In this document: positions 53,887 to 61,160 of the stretch, piece after piece
Layout of the letters: each line of letters opens with the position of its first letter
How positions within the stretch are numbered: position 1 is the first letter of the stretch
Assembly: GCA_018266735.1 (NCBI GenBank)
Contig: JAFDZT010000002.1
Location: 1 to 64,000, forward strand
DNA from: Bacteroidota bacterium
Lineage (GTDB): Bacteria > Bacteroidota > Ignavibacteria > Kapaibacteriales > Kapaibacteriaceae
DNA length: 64,000 nt
Direction of reading: 5' to 3'
Program-made: the position numbers and the translations under genes
Notes under the pieces: generated by a model
Told to the model about the DNA's origin: nothing
Seen by the model: only the letters and a program-made list of their open reading frames with translations
Database searches by the model: none

Positions 53887-54492
53887 GTGAAACATCGTTT
53901 CATTGCATGGAACTTCGTCGTTGTTATGACCGTGATCCTTTGCGTTGTTTCCTGCAAGGAAGAACGGCCGTTCGGGATCACGTTCACCACAACGTATGTC
54001 CTGCGTGACACGAATGCCTATGAGATATCGTATGAACGTGAGCACATCAAGGATCACAAGCCAGGTTTGTGGCTCGGCTGCTGGAGGCCTAAGTACGCAG
54101 AGGCCATTGTCTTTGCGCCTCAACTCGAAACGTTGATCAAGACCTATGTATTGGAACATGGCATGCTGCCTCCATCAACCAACGTTTTCCATATGGGCCA
54201 AGACTATCTGAAAGGTAGATCTGTTGGGGATACTGTCTTCGGCCAGGTCCTTTCAAAGGATCAACTTGCCTGCTATGATGATACGATCATGCACAACGAT
54301 GAGCAGCATCATTGTGTTGCCGACTCCGTGCAGAAGTCTGAACCCGTCTTTTCTTCTTACCGAACCATGGTCGTCCCATTCAAACGTGGCTGGATCTACA
54401 GATTGTATTGGATCGGGGAGAACCATCTGGATGAGCAATTGAAAGGCGATGATGTTCTTCTGTTGGAGGGCATCTTAAAGGAACGTCAGTAA
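53887..54492 (+). CDS. Predicted lipoprotein, unknown function
   Basis: 201 residues from GTG 53887. The signal (HRFIAWNFVVVMTVILCVVSC) ends in a lipobox. The open frame upstream overlaps the OmpA gene and is not protein-like; a TAGCTTCG box at 53843-53850 supports the GTG. The mature protein carries several Trp/Cys (LWLGCWRPKYAEAIVF) and a WIYRLYWIGENHLDEQ segment. No family recognised. Confidence 0.65.
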   Translation: MKHRFIAWNFVVVMTVILCVVSCKEERPFGITFTTTYVLRDTNAYEISYEREHIKDHKPGLWLGCWRPKYAEAIVFAPQLETLIKTYVLEHGMLPPSTNVFHMGQDYLKGRSVGDTVFGQVLSKDQLACYDDTIMHNDEQHHCVADSVQKSEPVFSSYRTMVVPFKRGWIYRLYWIGENHLDEQLKGDDVLLLEGILKERQ

Positions 54493-54579
54493 TGCGGTTG
54501 TAACGGAATGCATTTTTGGCGATTCGGACGGTACGAGGCAGGAGTGATATTGAAAACGAACCAAGGACAACATTTCTAC

Positions 54580-54765
54580 ATGAAAACCACAAAAGAGATC
54601 GATCCCCTGATCAACGATACATCGCCGACTTCTGAAATGGAAGAGACAACGGCAATGCTTGCATTGATCGCACAAGGCAAACGTGAGATGGCCGAGGGAA
54701 AGGTGATGTCTGTCGAGCGTGCGTTTGAGAAAGTACGTGCTTCAATGTCAACACGCTCGATGTAA
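54580..54765 (+). CDS. Small antitoxin-like protein (orphan)
   Basis: 61 residues from ATG 54580, with AAGGAC upstream. A polar start is followed by a helix pair, TTAMLALIAQGKREMAEGKV and MSVERAFEKVRASM, of the kind found in ParD/PHD-like antitoxins that pair with RelE/ParE toxins. No toxin gene follows; the next gene, 21 bp on, is a metallo-hydrolase. Either an orphan antitoxin or an unrelated small helical protein. Confidence 0.5.
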   Translation: MKTTKEIDPLINDTSPTSEMEETTAMLALIAQGKREMAEGKVMSVERAFEKVRASMSTRSM

Positions 54766-54774
54766 CCGCAGCCG

Positions 54775-54782
54775 TATCTTTG
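54775..54782 (+). promoter_or_regulatory. Promoter -7 box of the MBL-Rieske operon
   Basis: TATCTTTG, exact consensus, 4 bp before ATG 54787. The predicted transcript starts at or next to the start codon. Confidence 0.65.
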
Positions 54783-54786
54783 CGAG

Positions 54787-55662
54787 ATGAACATTGGACC
54801 CTATACACTCGACATTCTGGAGTCCGGACATTTCGGACTCGATGGCGGCGCCATGTTCGGCGTTGTCCCGAAAACCTTGTGGGAGCGCGCCTACGCACCG
54901 GCCGATGCCCTGAACCGCATTCCGATGATGGCGCGTTGCTTGCTGTTGCGCAGTGCGGAGCGGACGATCCTGGTCGACACGGGCAACACACCGCTGATGC
55001 CCGAAAAGCTGCAGAAGATCTACGGCATGGACTTTTCACGCGTGACGTTGCAGGCATCGATGGCGCGCTTGGGTGTCACCCCGGAAGATGTGACGGATGT
55101 GGTGCTCACGCACCTGCACTTCGACCACACGGGCGGAAGCGTGCAACGCGTTGACGAGACGTACATGCCGGCATTCACGAACGCTCGCTACTATGTACAG
55201 GCCGAACACTGGAACTGGGCATTGCATCCCACCGAGAAAGATCGCGCATCGTTCATGACGGAGTTCTTCCTGCCGTTGCAAGAACACGGCGTGTTGCAAT
55301 TGCTCGATGGTCCGGGCGAAGTGCTGCCGCATGTGCATGTTGAATTGCACAATGGCCACACCAAGGCCATGCAGAGCGTGCGCATCTCCGATGGCTCGCA
55401 GACGGTGTTCTTTCCGGCCGATGTGATGCCAACGGGTGGACATATCGCCGTGCCCTATGTGATGGGCTACGACAACTTCCCGCTCACATCCATTCAGGAG
55501 AAGAAGCTCCTGTTGCCACGCATCGTTGACGAAGAGTGGCTCGTTGTGTTCGAGCACGACGCGCTCCGTCAGGCAGCACGCATCGTGATGGGACAGAAAG
55601 GACCGCAGTTGAGCGATGAGCAGACGATCACACCGTTCGGTGCGCCGGAGATCGCCTTGTGA
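54787..55662 (+). CDS. Metallo-beta-lactamase-fold hydrolase
   Basis: 291 residues. The metal motif HLHFDH (109-114) is complete, with ILVDTGN before it, a downstream His in HNGHTKAMQS, an Asp in FFPADVMP and a His in VVFEHDALRQ. The overall layout resembles the YtnP/AHL-lactonase type of quorum-quenching or generic lactonase enzymes. The substrate cannot be told. It is coupled to the Rieske gene by TGATG. Confidence 0.87.
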   Translation: MNIGPYTLDILESGHFGLDGGAMFGVVPKTLWERAYAPADALNRIPMMARCLLLRSAERTILVDTGNTPLMPEKLQKIYGMDFSRVTLQASMARLGVTPEDVTDVVLTHLHFDHTGGSVQRVDETYMPAFTNARYYVQAEHWNWALHPTEKDRASFMTEFFLPLQEHGVLQLLDGPGEVLPHVHVELHNGHTKAMQSVRISDGSQTVFFPADVMPTGGHIAVPYVMGYDNFPLTSIQEKKLLLPRIVDEEWLVVFEHDALRQAARIVMGQKGPQLSDEQTITPFGAPEIAL

Positions 55663-56069
55663 TGATGCCAATGGGGGAGCGACGGAAACGCACGATCGAC
55701 GGACACGTCTACGTGCAGATCTGCAAGAGCACCGATGTGATTGAAGGCAAGGGCTTTGTGGTGGACTATGATCTCGATCACGAGATCGCGCTCTTCCGCA
55801 TCAAGGGTGCACTACGAGCCGTGAGCAATAGCTGTCCGCATAAACGCGCATCGATGATCGCCCAAGGACATGTGGAGCACGACACGGTGCGGTGTCCGAT
55901 GCATGGGTGGACGTTTCGTTTGAGTGACGGATGTTTTGTGGGGATCTTCGGTCAACACGCTCCGTCCGTCTCCGGTCGGCAACGCCTCGACGTCTACACC
56001 GTGGTCGAAGACGACGATGCTATCTGGCTTCGTGAGCCTGAAGAACGCGTCGTATCGTGGATGGAGTGA
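55662..56069 (+). CDS. Rieske [2Fe-2S] protein
   Basis: 135 residues from ATG 55662, sharing one base with the stop of the hydrolase gene. Cluster ligands are Cys58/His60 (CPH) and Cys78/His81 (CPMHGW). There is no signal peptide or membrane anchor, so this is a soluble ferredoxin-like Rieske protein rather than a cytochrome bc subunit. It may pass electrons to an oxygenase-like partner. Its 3' end overlaps the converging SixA gene by 50 bp. Confidence 0.88.
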   Translation: MMPMGERRKRTIDGHVYVQICKSTDVIEGKGFVVDYDLDHEIALFRIKGALRAVSNSCPHKRASMIAQGHVEHDTVRCPMHGWTFRLSDGCFVGIFGQHAPSVSGRQRLDVYTVVEDDDAIWLREPEERVVSWME

Positions 56070-56535
56070 GGAAGGTGGAGATGCTTCCGCGCAGACGGGC
56101 GATATTCTCCAGATCGATCACTGCAAAGGCGCCGGGTTTGAAGAGGAACGACGTCGTCGACGCCGTGATGATCTCGACCATTTCCGCCACTTGCGGCATG
56201 TGCGACACGATGATGGTCGGCTGATCCAGATATCCCCGTAAGGCATCGATCATGGGATCGATCGGGGCATCGGAATTGAAGGTCTTGTCAACGATGAGCT
56301 CCGACGACTTCCGATGCCAGGTCTTCAGCATCGTCTCGGCTGTCTGTCGTGCCCGTACATACTCGGAACTCACGATGCGGATCGACGCATCGAACATTCG
56401 CTCCAACGCTGCTGCACAGAGGATCGTGTTCTCGACCCCATGCGGGAGCAGGGGACGGTCGCGGTCGCGACCGGAAGGTGAGGATGGATCCGCCTTGCCA
56501 TGCCGCATGATGACGAGCGTTGCAGTAGCGCTCAT
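56020..56535 (-). CDS. SixA-like histidine phosphatase
   Basis: 171 residues with the RHG motif (IMRHGKAD, residues 9-16), phosphate-loop partner SSEYVRARQTAETML, and second catalytic His in IIVSHMPQ. Short length matches SixA, which removes phosphate from HPt-domain histidines; other members act on small molecules. The start overlaps the PASTA gene stop by four bases. The 3' end overlaps the Rieske gene on the other strand. Confidence 0.85.
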   Translation of the reverse strand: MSATATLVIMRHGKADPSSPSGRDRDRPLLPHGVENTILCAAALERMFDASIRIVSSEYVRARQTAETMLKTWHRKSSELIVDKTFNSDAPIDPMIDALRGYLDQPTIIVSHMPQVAEMVEIITASTTSFLFKPGAFAVIDLENIARLRGSISTFLTPSTIRRVLQAHEAR

Positions 56536-57266
56536 TTCACCACGCGCACAACGATGAAGGCGCCTTTGCCCACCACACTGTCAGCCGGTGGGAACGTGCC
56601 CAATACCGTATTCGCATCGAAGGCGCCACTGCTTTCATAGCGCACTTCGCCAACACGCAGTCCAAGTCCAACAATGCGCGCTTGCGCCTCTTCGAAGGAG
56701 AAGCCCACCACGTCGGGAACGCGCAGACCACCCGGTCCTTGACTGATGACCACGTCGGTGTTGGATCCGTAGGGAACGTCCTTGCCCGCTGGGACGGACT
56801 GAAAGAGAATGCGGTTCGCAGGAATACTGTCGTGATTCTCATAGGCCACATCGCCCACACTCAGACCCGACCGCATGAGCATCAGGCGCGCATCGCGCAA
56901 CGACATGTTCGTGATCGACGGCATGCGGACCGTTTCATAGCCCTTCGAGATGGTCAGGTAGACGTTGCGTCCTTCTTTCACATCGGAGTTCGCCGCCGGC
57001 AGCTGACTCATCACGATGCCCTTTTCGACCTTGGCACTGAACTGTTCCTTGGGCTCTTGCACCACGAGGCCGGCCTGCTCCAGGATCAGACGCGCCTCGT
57101 TCACATCCTTGCCGACAACGTTCGGCACAGCGGCCACCGAACGTGTGGAGGTGAACCAGGGGAGAACGATCTGGTCGACTATGATGCCGAATGCCACGAG
57201 CCCGGCGATCACCAACATGATGATCACACCAGACTGTCGCCACGACATGTTCGGATTCAGACGCAT
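56532..57266 (-). CDS. Membrane-anchored PASTA-domain protein
   Basis: 244 residues from ATG 57266. One TM anchor (SGVIIMLVIAGLVAFGIIV) is followed by three PASTA repeats: VPNVVGKDVNEARLIL, MPSITNMSLRDARLMLM and VPDVVGFSFEEAQARIV. There is no kinase or transpeptidase domain, unlike the usual PASTA kinases and PBPs, so the protein may sense or bind cell wall on its own. A TATCTTTG box lies 5 bp before the start. Confidence 0.9.
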   Translation of the reverse strand: MRLNPNMSWRQSGVIIMLVIAGLVAFGIIVDQIVLPWFTSTRSVAAVPNVVGKDVNEARLILEQAGLVVQEPKEQFSAKVEKGIVMSQLPAANSDVKEGRNVYLTISKGYETVRMPSITNMSLRDARLMLMRSGLSVGDVAYENHDSIPANRILFQSVPAGKDVPYGSNTDVVISQGPGGLRVPDVVGFSFEEAQARIVGLGLRVGEVRYESSGAFDANTVLGTFPPADSVVGKGAFIVVRVVK

Positions 57267-57270
57267 TCGG

Positions 57271-57278
57271 CAAAGATA
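57271..57278 (-). promoter_or_regulatory. Promoter -7 box of the PASTA-SixA operon
   Basis: TATCTTTG on the minus strand, 4 bp before ATG 57266; 28 bp from the opposite-facing nrnA box. Confidence 0.65.
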
Positions 57279-57306
57279 GACCGAAGAGTCGAATGCGAAA
57301 ACACCG

Positions 57307-57314
57307 TAGCTTTG
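57307..57314 (+). promoter_or_regulatory. Promoter -7 box of nrnA
   Basis: TAGCTTTG, 5 bp before ATG 57320. It lies downstream of the alternative ATG at 57293, which rules against that start. Confidence 0.6.
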
Positions 57315-57319
57315 AGACC

Positions 57320-58306
57320 ATGACCATTCGATCTGTTCTCGACGCAACGCAGCACTGCGTGATCACCACGCATATCAACCCCGACGGCGATGCCATCGGC
57401 TCTGCCGCCGCCCTCTGGGGCGCCCTCACCGAACGGGGTGTCCATGCCACCGTTCTCCTTCCCGGCCCCATGCCCGAGAATCTGCAGTGGATCCCCGGGG
57501 CCGACCGGATGGAGGTCTACCACCCGTCCACCCTGGGACACGACAGACTCCTGGCCCAGGCCGACACTATCTTCGTGCTCGACCTGAACACGCTGAAACG
57601 ACTGGACCTGTTGGGCGAGGCCATTGCCAAGGCGGCAGGGCGGAAGGTGATGATCGACCATCACGTCAAACCCGACGCCTTTGCCGACGTGATGCTGAGC
57701 GATGTCGAGGCCCCGTCGACCTGTTCGATGCTGTATGAGGTCTTGGCCGATTGGGCCGGCGATGCCGTGCCCCGGTTCTCCACGTCCGTGGCCCAGGCGC
57801 TCTACGTGGGCATCATGACGGATACAGGGAACTTCCGCTTCCCGCGCACCGATGCCCGCGTCCATCTTGCCGTGGCCGAACTGCTGGACTGCGGCGCCGA
57901 TAATGTGAAGGCCTATGAGCTCATCTATAACACCAGCACCTTTGGTCGACTGCGCCTCTTGGGCAATGCCCTTGCCTCCCTCACCTCCCATTGCAATGGC
58001 AAGCTGTGTGTGATGGCGCTCACGATGGACGAGATCCGTGCCCAAGGCTGTACCATGGACGATACCGAGGGCTTCGTCCACCATACCCTGAGTGTGGAAG
58101 GGGTGGAAATGGGTCTGCTCGCCATTCAGCTCGAGGACACGGTGAAGCTGAGCTTTCGTAGCAAGGGAACGACGTATGTGCGAGATCTGGCAGCCGTTTA
58201 CGGCGGTGGGGGACACGTCTATGCCGCCGGCGCACGCGTCCGCGACGGAGTACTGGCCACCGTGGTGGCCGACGTGATCCAACGTGCCGACGAGCTGTTC
58301 GCCTAG
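57320..58306 (+). CDS. nrnA: DHH/DHHA1 phosphoesterase, NrnA-like
   Basis: 328 residues from ATG 57320. DHH motifs: HINPDGDAIGSAAAL (first Asp pair), VLDLNTLKR, MIDHHVKPD (the DHH), and GIMTDTGNFRFP; the DHHA1 end carries GGGGHVYAAGAR. NrnA-type enzymes degrade nano-RNAs and 3'-phosphoadenosine 5'-phosphate, or cyclic-di-AMP intermediates, in the cytosol. The stop overlaps the lat stop by four bases. Confidence 0.9.
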   Translation: MTIRSVLDATQHCVITTHINPDGDAIGSAAALWGALTERGVHATVLLPGPMPENLQWIPGADRMEVYHPSTLGHDRLLAQADTIFVLDLNTLKRLDLLGEAIAKAAGRKVMIDHHVKPDAFADVMLSDVEAPSTCSMLYEVLADWAGDAVPRFSTSVAQALYVGIMTDTGNFRFPRTDARVHLAVAELLDCGADNVKAYELIYNTSTFGRLRLLGNALASLTSHCNGKLCVMALTMDEIRAQGCTMDDTEGFVHHTLSVEGVEMGLLAIQLEDTVKLSFRSKGTTYVRDLAAVYGGGGHVYAAGARVRDGVLATVVADVIQRADELFA

Positions 58307-59634
58307 ATCGAGTTCAGGACGTTGCCGATGATGTCGATGCCGGCATCGATCTCCGATGCTGATGCATTCAGCGGCGGACGGAAGCGCACGGCCGTGGCAC
58401 CGCAACCGACCATGAGAAGACCCATGTCATAGGCCTTGGCAAGGAAGTGTGCACGGTCTTCCTTGGTGGGAAGGTCGAACGCGCAGAACAAGCCCATGCC
58501 GCGTGGATTCGAGACCTGGTGCGGTCGCTCATTGGCAAGGCGCTGAAGATGTGCCTGTAGATGCGCACCCACAACGGCAGCATTCTGGACGAGCTTTTCC
58601 TCGTCGATGATCTCCAGGTAGCGGGTGGAGCGGACCATGTCGACAAGATTCCCACCCCACGTGGAATTTATGCGCGAGCTCGTATGGAAGACGTTCTCGG
58701 GAACATCGTCCACGCGCGCGCTCACGAGGATGCCGCATGTCTGCATCTTCTTGCCGAACGTCATGATATCGGGATGCACACCCAGACCCTCATGTGCCCA
58801 CATCGAGCCCGTGATGCCCACGCCGGTCTGCACTTCGTCGAAGATCAGCAGCGCCTCGTTCTCATCGGCCAGGGTACGCAAGGCGCGCAGGAATTCCGGT
58901 CGGAAATGATTGTCGCCACCCTCGCCCTGGATCGGCTCCAGGATGATGCAGGCAATATCGTCGCGGTTCTCCTGGAAGGCCATCTTGATCTGATTGATGG
59001 CCAGATGCTCGCGTCGGATCACGTCTTCCATCACGGCATCCGTGATCGGAAAGCGGAGGTAGGGCGAGGAGATGCGGGGCCACTTGAACTGCGGGAACAG
59101 GGCCGTTTTCGATGGATCCGTGTTCGTGAGCGACATGGCGTAGCCGCTACGTCCGTGGAAGGCATGGTCGAAATGGATCACCTGGTGACCTTTTTCCGAG
59201 CGATAGCCCTTGCGGAAGTTGTGGCGGACCTTCCAGTCGAAGGCCACCTTCAAGGCATTCTCCACGGCCAGCGTCCCGCCGTCGATGAAGAACGAGTACT
59301 TGAAGTGAGCCGGCACGCCGAGGGCGAAGAACGTCTTCACGAACGTGGCCTGCTCGGCCGTATAGATGTCGGAGTTGGAGGGCTTGTTCAAGGCGGCATG
59401 GCCCAGATAGCGGACGAAGTCGTCGTCGACCATCTTCGGGTGGTTCATGCCAATGGGCATGGAGGCGATGCAGGTGAAGAAATCGAGGTATTCCTTGCCC
59501 GAGCGAGCCTCGACGAAATAGGTGCCGTGCGAGCGAGAAAGGTCGATCACGTGGTCGAAACCATCAACAAGTTGGTGTTTTCGAAGCTCTTCGTGGACGT
59601 GATCGGGCGAGACGTGGAAGCGTGGTGTATACAT
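58303..59634 (-). CDS. lat: L-lysine 6-aminotransferase
   Basis: 443 residues from ATG 59634. Class III PLP aminotransferase with LIFDEVQTGVGITGSMWAHE (cofactor Asp) and DIMTFGKKMQTCG (Schiff-base Lys). The N-terminal SHGTYFVEARSGKEYLDFF and the FDHAFHGRSGYAMSLTNTDP segment are typical of lysine-epsilon enzymes (Lat), which make alpha-aminoadipate semialdehyde in lysine breakdown. A following dehydrogenase is not in the window. A TAAATTTG box sits 6 bp before the start. Confidence 0.88.
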   Translation of the reverse strand: MYTPRFHVSPDHVHEELRKHQLVDGFDHVIDLSRSHGTYFVEARSGKEYLDFFTCIASMPIGMNHPKMVDDDFVRYLGHAALNKPSNSDIYTAEQATFVKTFFALGVPAHFKYSFFIDGGTLAVENALKVAFDWKVRHNFRKGYRSEKGHQVIHFDHAFHGRSGYAMSLTNTDPSKTALFPQFKWPRISSPYLRFPITDAVMEDVIRREHLAINQIKMAFQENRDDIACIILEPIQGEGGDNHFRPEFLRALRTLADENEALLIFDEVQTGVGITGSMWAHEGLGVHPDIMTFGKKMQTCGILVSARVDDVPENVFHTSSRINSTWGGNLVDMVRSTRYLEIIDEEKLVQNAAVVGAHLQAHLQRLANERPHQVSNPRGMGLFCAFDLPTKEDRAHFLAKAYDMGLLMVGCGATAVRFRPPLNASASEIDAGIDIIGNVLNSI

Positions 59635-59640
59635 GGTCCA

Positions 59641-59648
59641 CAAATTTA
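59641..59648 (-). promoter_or_regulatory. Promoter -7 box of lat
   Basis: TAAATTTG on the minus strand, 6 bp before ATG 59634; short or absent leader. Confidence 0.6.
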
Positions 59649-59741
59649 GGTCCACAATACCTTTTTCTGCTCCACCGTCCTTTTTTATATTGGGCCATTG
59701 CAGCATAAAGAATCATTTATCCAATCGGACAGGAGAGGCAG

Positions 59742-61088
59742 ATGTCGAACCAAGCGAACGGACACCAACAAAAGCCCGGAATGCAAGTCACCTTGCTATT
59801 CCTCGTACTGGTGGTGGCGTTTTCCTACGGCGTGTATTCATTCGTGCTCCCACGAGCAGTTCAGGGCGCAGTGCTCTCGCTGTTCGCCCCGCACGATGAG
59901 AAACTCCGTGAGAACTTCAAGGAAGTGCAACCGCACACCTTTGCTGTGGTCACGGACAAGTTCAGCGGAGCTCTCCCGGCCGATGCAAAGCTGAAGATGT
60001 ACATCAAGACCGATTACATCTTCGACTTCTCGAACAAGCATCGCTCCGAAAAGGACGACGGTTTCACGAAGGCAGCCGGTGAATGGGTCGTGAAGGCGAA
60101 CGGTGAAGGCGGACTCGGTGAGTCGGCCATCATCCTCGAACCACCGATCGGCTTCTCGGTATTGGCCATTGCCGTCGGTTTCACCCTCGCCATTTTCGTG
60201 TCGTTCTTCCTCCCATCCAACCTGGGCTACATGGCCAGCAAGGTAGAGCGCGAGATCTGGCACACCAAGGCCAAGATCCGTCTGCAGACCGGATTCAGCG
60301 ACGAGATCGTCGATCTGCTGACGATGCCGGATTCGCAACTGGCCGGACTCGAAGCGCATCAGGTGCGTTCGTCATTCAAGCTGGTGTGGACGCGTACGGC
60401 CACGGACGACGAAGATGTGGCCCAGCAACACGGCAAGCGCATCCTTCGCTTTGAAGAGGTGTTCACGCCGGACATCGACATCGTGCTCTTCCGCAACGAA
60501 GTACTTGCCCTTCGTATCAAGGAATTCTTCTCCGACTTCGTGATGAAGGAGATCGATGATACGCGTGGTGGTATCATGTGGAGCCACAACCGCTCCAAGC
60601 TCCTTGATGGTCTGCGTCTCTACATGTCGCACCACTTCACGGAAAAGTACTCGAACAACGTAACAGGGATGGCCTACTTCGGTGCTGCTATCCTGATCGT
60701 GATCATCGGTGTTCGTGGTCTGAAGTTCATCCCGCCAACTCGTCCGTCGCTCATCCTTGCCTCCATTTCCCTTGAAGGAACGATGCTTGCCCTTCTCGCC
60801 TTCGGTCTGATCTACACCGAAGAAGAAGAGCGGATGGACAAGATGATGAAGAAGATGGAAGACGCCAACAAGGGTCAGCTCGACACCATGAAGGACGTCA
60901 GCCAGGACATGCACGCTCTTGCCGATGCTCTTGTGGGCGAGACGTCAGAGATCATCAAGCGCAAGGTGGAAGAGGCGATCTCCGAAGCCCTGTCCAGCGA
61001 CGACAACGTCAAGAAGGTCGTCTCCGACAAGGTGGCCGAAAAGATCATCATCGCCATGCAGCAGTCGTTCGGCAAGTCGAACCAGTAA
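59742..61088 (+). CDS. Four-TM protein with a C-terminal coiled coil, unknown function
   Basis: 448 residues starting MSNQANGHQQ, with GGAGAGG upstream. TM segments at about 15-35, 135-160, 307-325 and 335-355. Between the first two is a periplasmic ~95-residue beta-rich domain (HTFAVVTDKFSGALPADAKLKMYIKTDYIFDF); between the second and third is a ~140-residue cytosolic domain; after the last lies a charged helix (EEEERMDKMMKKMEDANKGQLDTMKDV). No family recognised. Codon choice and the strong terminator at its end suggest good expression. A TATATTGG box at 59686-59693 may be the promoter. Confidence 0.75.
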   Translation: MSNQANGHQQKPGMQVTLLFLVLVVAFSYGVYSFVLPRAVQGAVLSLFAPHDEKLRENFKEVQPHTFAVVTDKFSGALPADAKLKMYIKTDYIFDFSNKHRSEKDDGFTKAAGEWVVKANGEGGLGESAIILEPPIGFSVLAIAVGFTLAIFVSFFLPSNLGYMASKVEREIWHTKAKIRLQTGFSDEIVDLLTMPDSQLAGLEAHQVRSSFKLVWTRTATDDEDVAQQHGKRILRFEEVFTPDIDIVLFRNEVLALRIKEFFSDFVMKEIDDTRGGIMWSHNRSKLLDGLRLYMSHHFTEKYSNNVTGMAYFGAAILIVIIGVRGLKFIPPTRPSLILASISLEGTMLALLAFGLIYTEEEERMDKMMKKMEDANKGQLDTMKDVSQDMHALADALVGETSEIIKRKVEEAISEALSSDDNVKKVVSDKVAEKIIIAMQQSFGKSNQ

Positions 61089-61112
61089 CGACACGTCAAT
61101 AGAACAGTCATT

Positions 61113-61149
61113 ACGCCGTGGTACCTCTCGTATCACGGCGTTTTTTTTT
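61113..61149 (+). terminator. Rho-independent terminator
   Basis: A 12-bp stem (ACGCCGTGGTAC pairing with GTATCACGGCGT, one G-T pair) with a CTCTC loop, directly followed by nine T. It lies 24 bp after the stop of the four-TM gene and 12 bp before the PorU-like gene. Confidence 0.92.
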
Positions 61150-61160
61150 CTGGATCGTAC

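Noticed and set aside
57257-59649. Long open frames opposite nrnA (leftward) and lat (rightward)
   Set aside because: No motifs and shadow-type composition; both sense genes have complete family motifs and promoter boxes.
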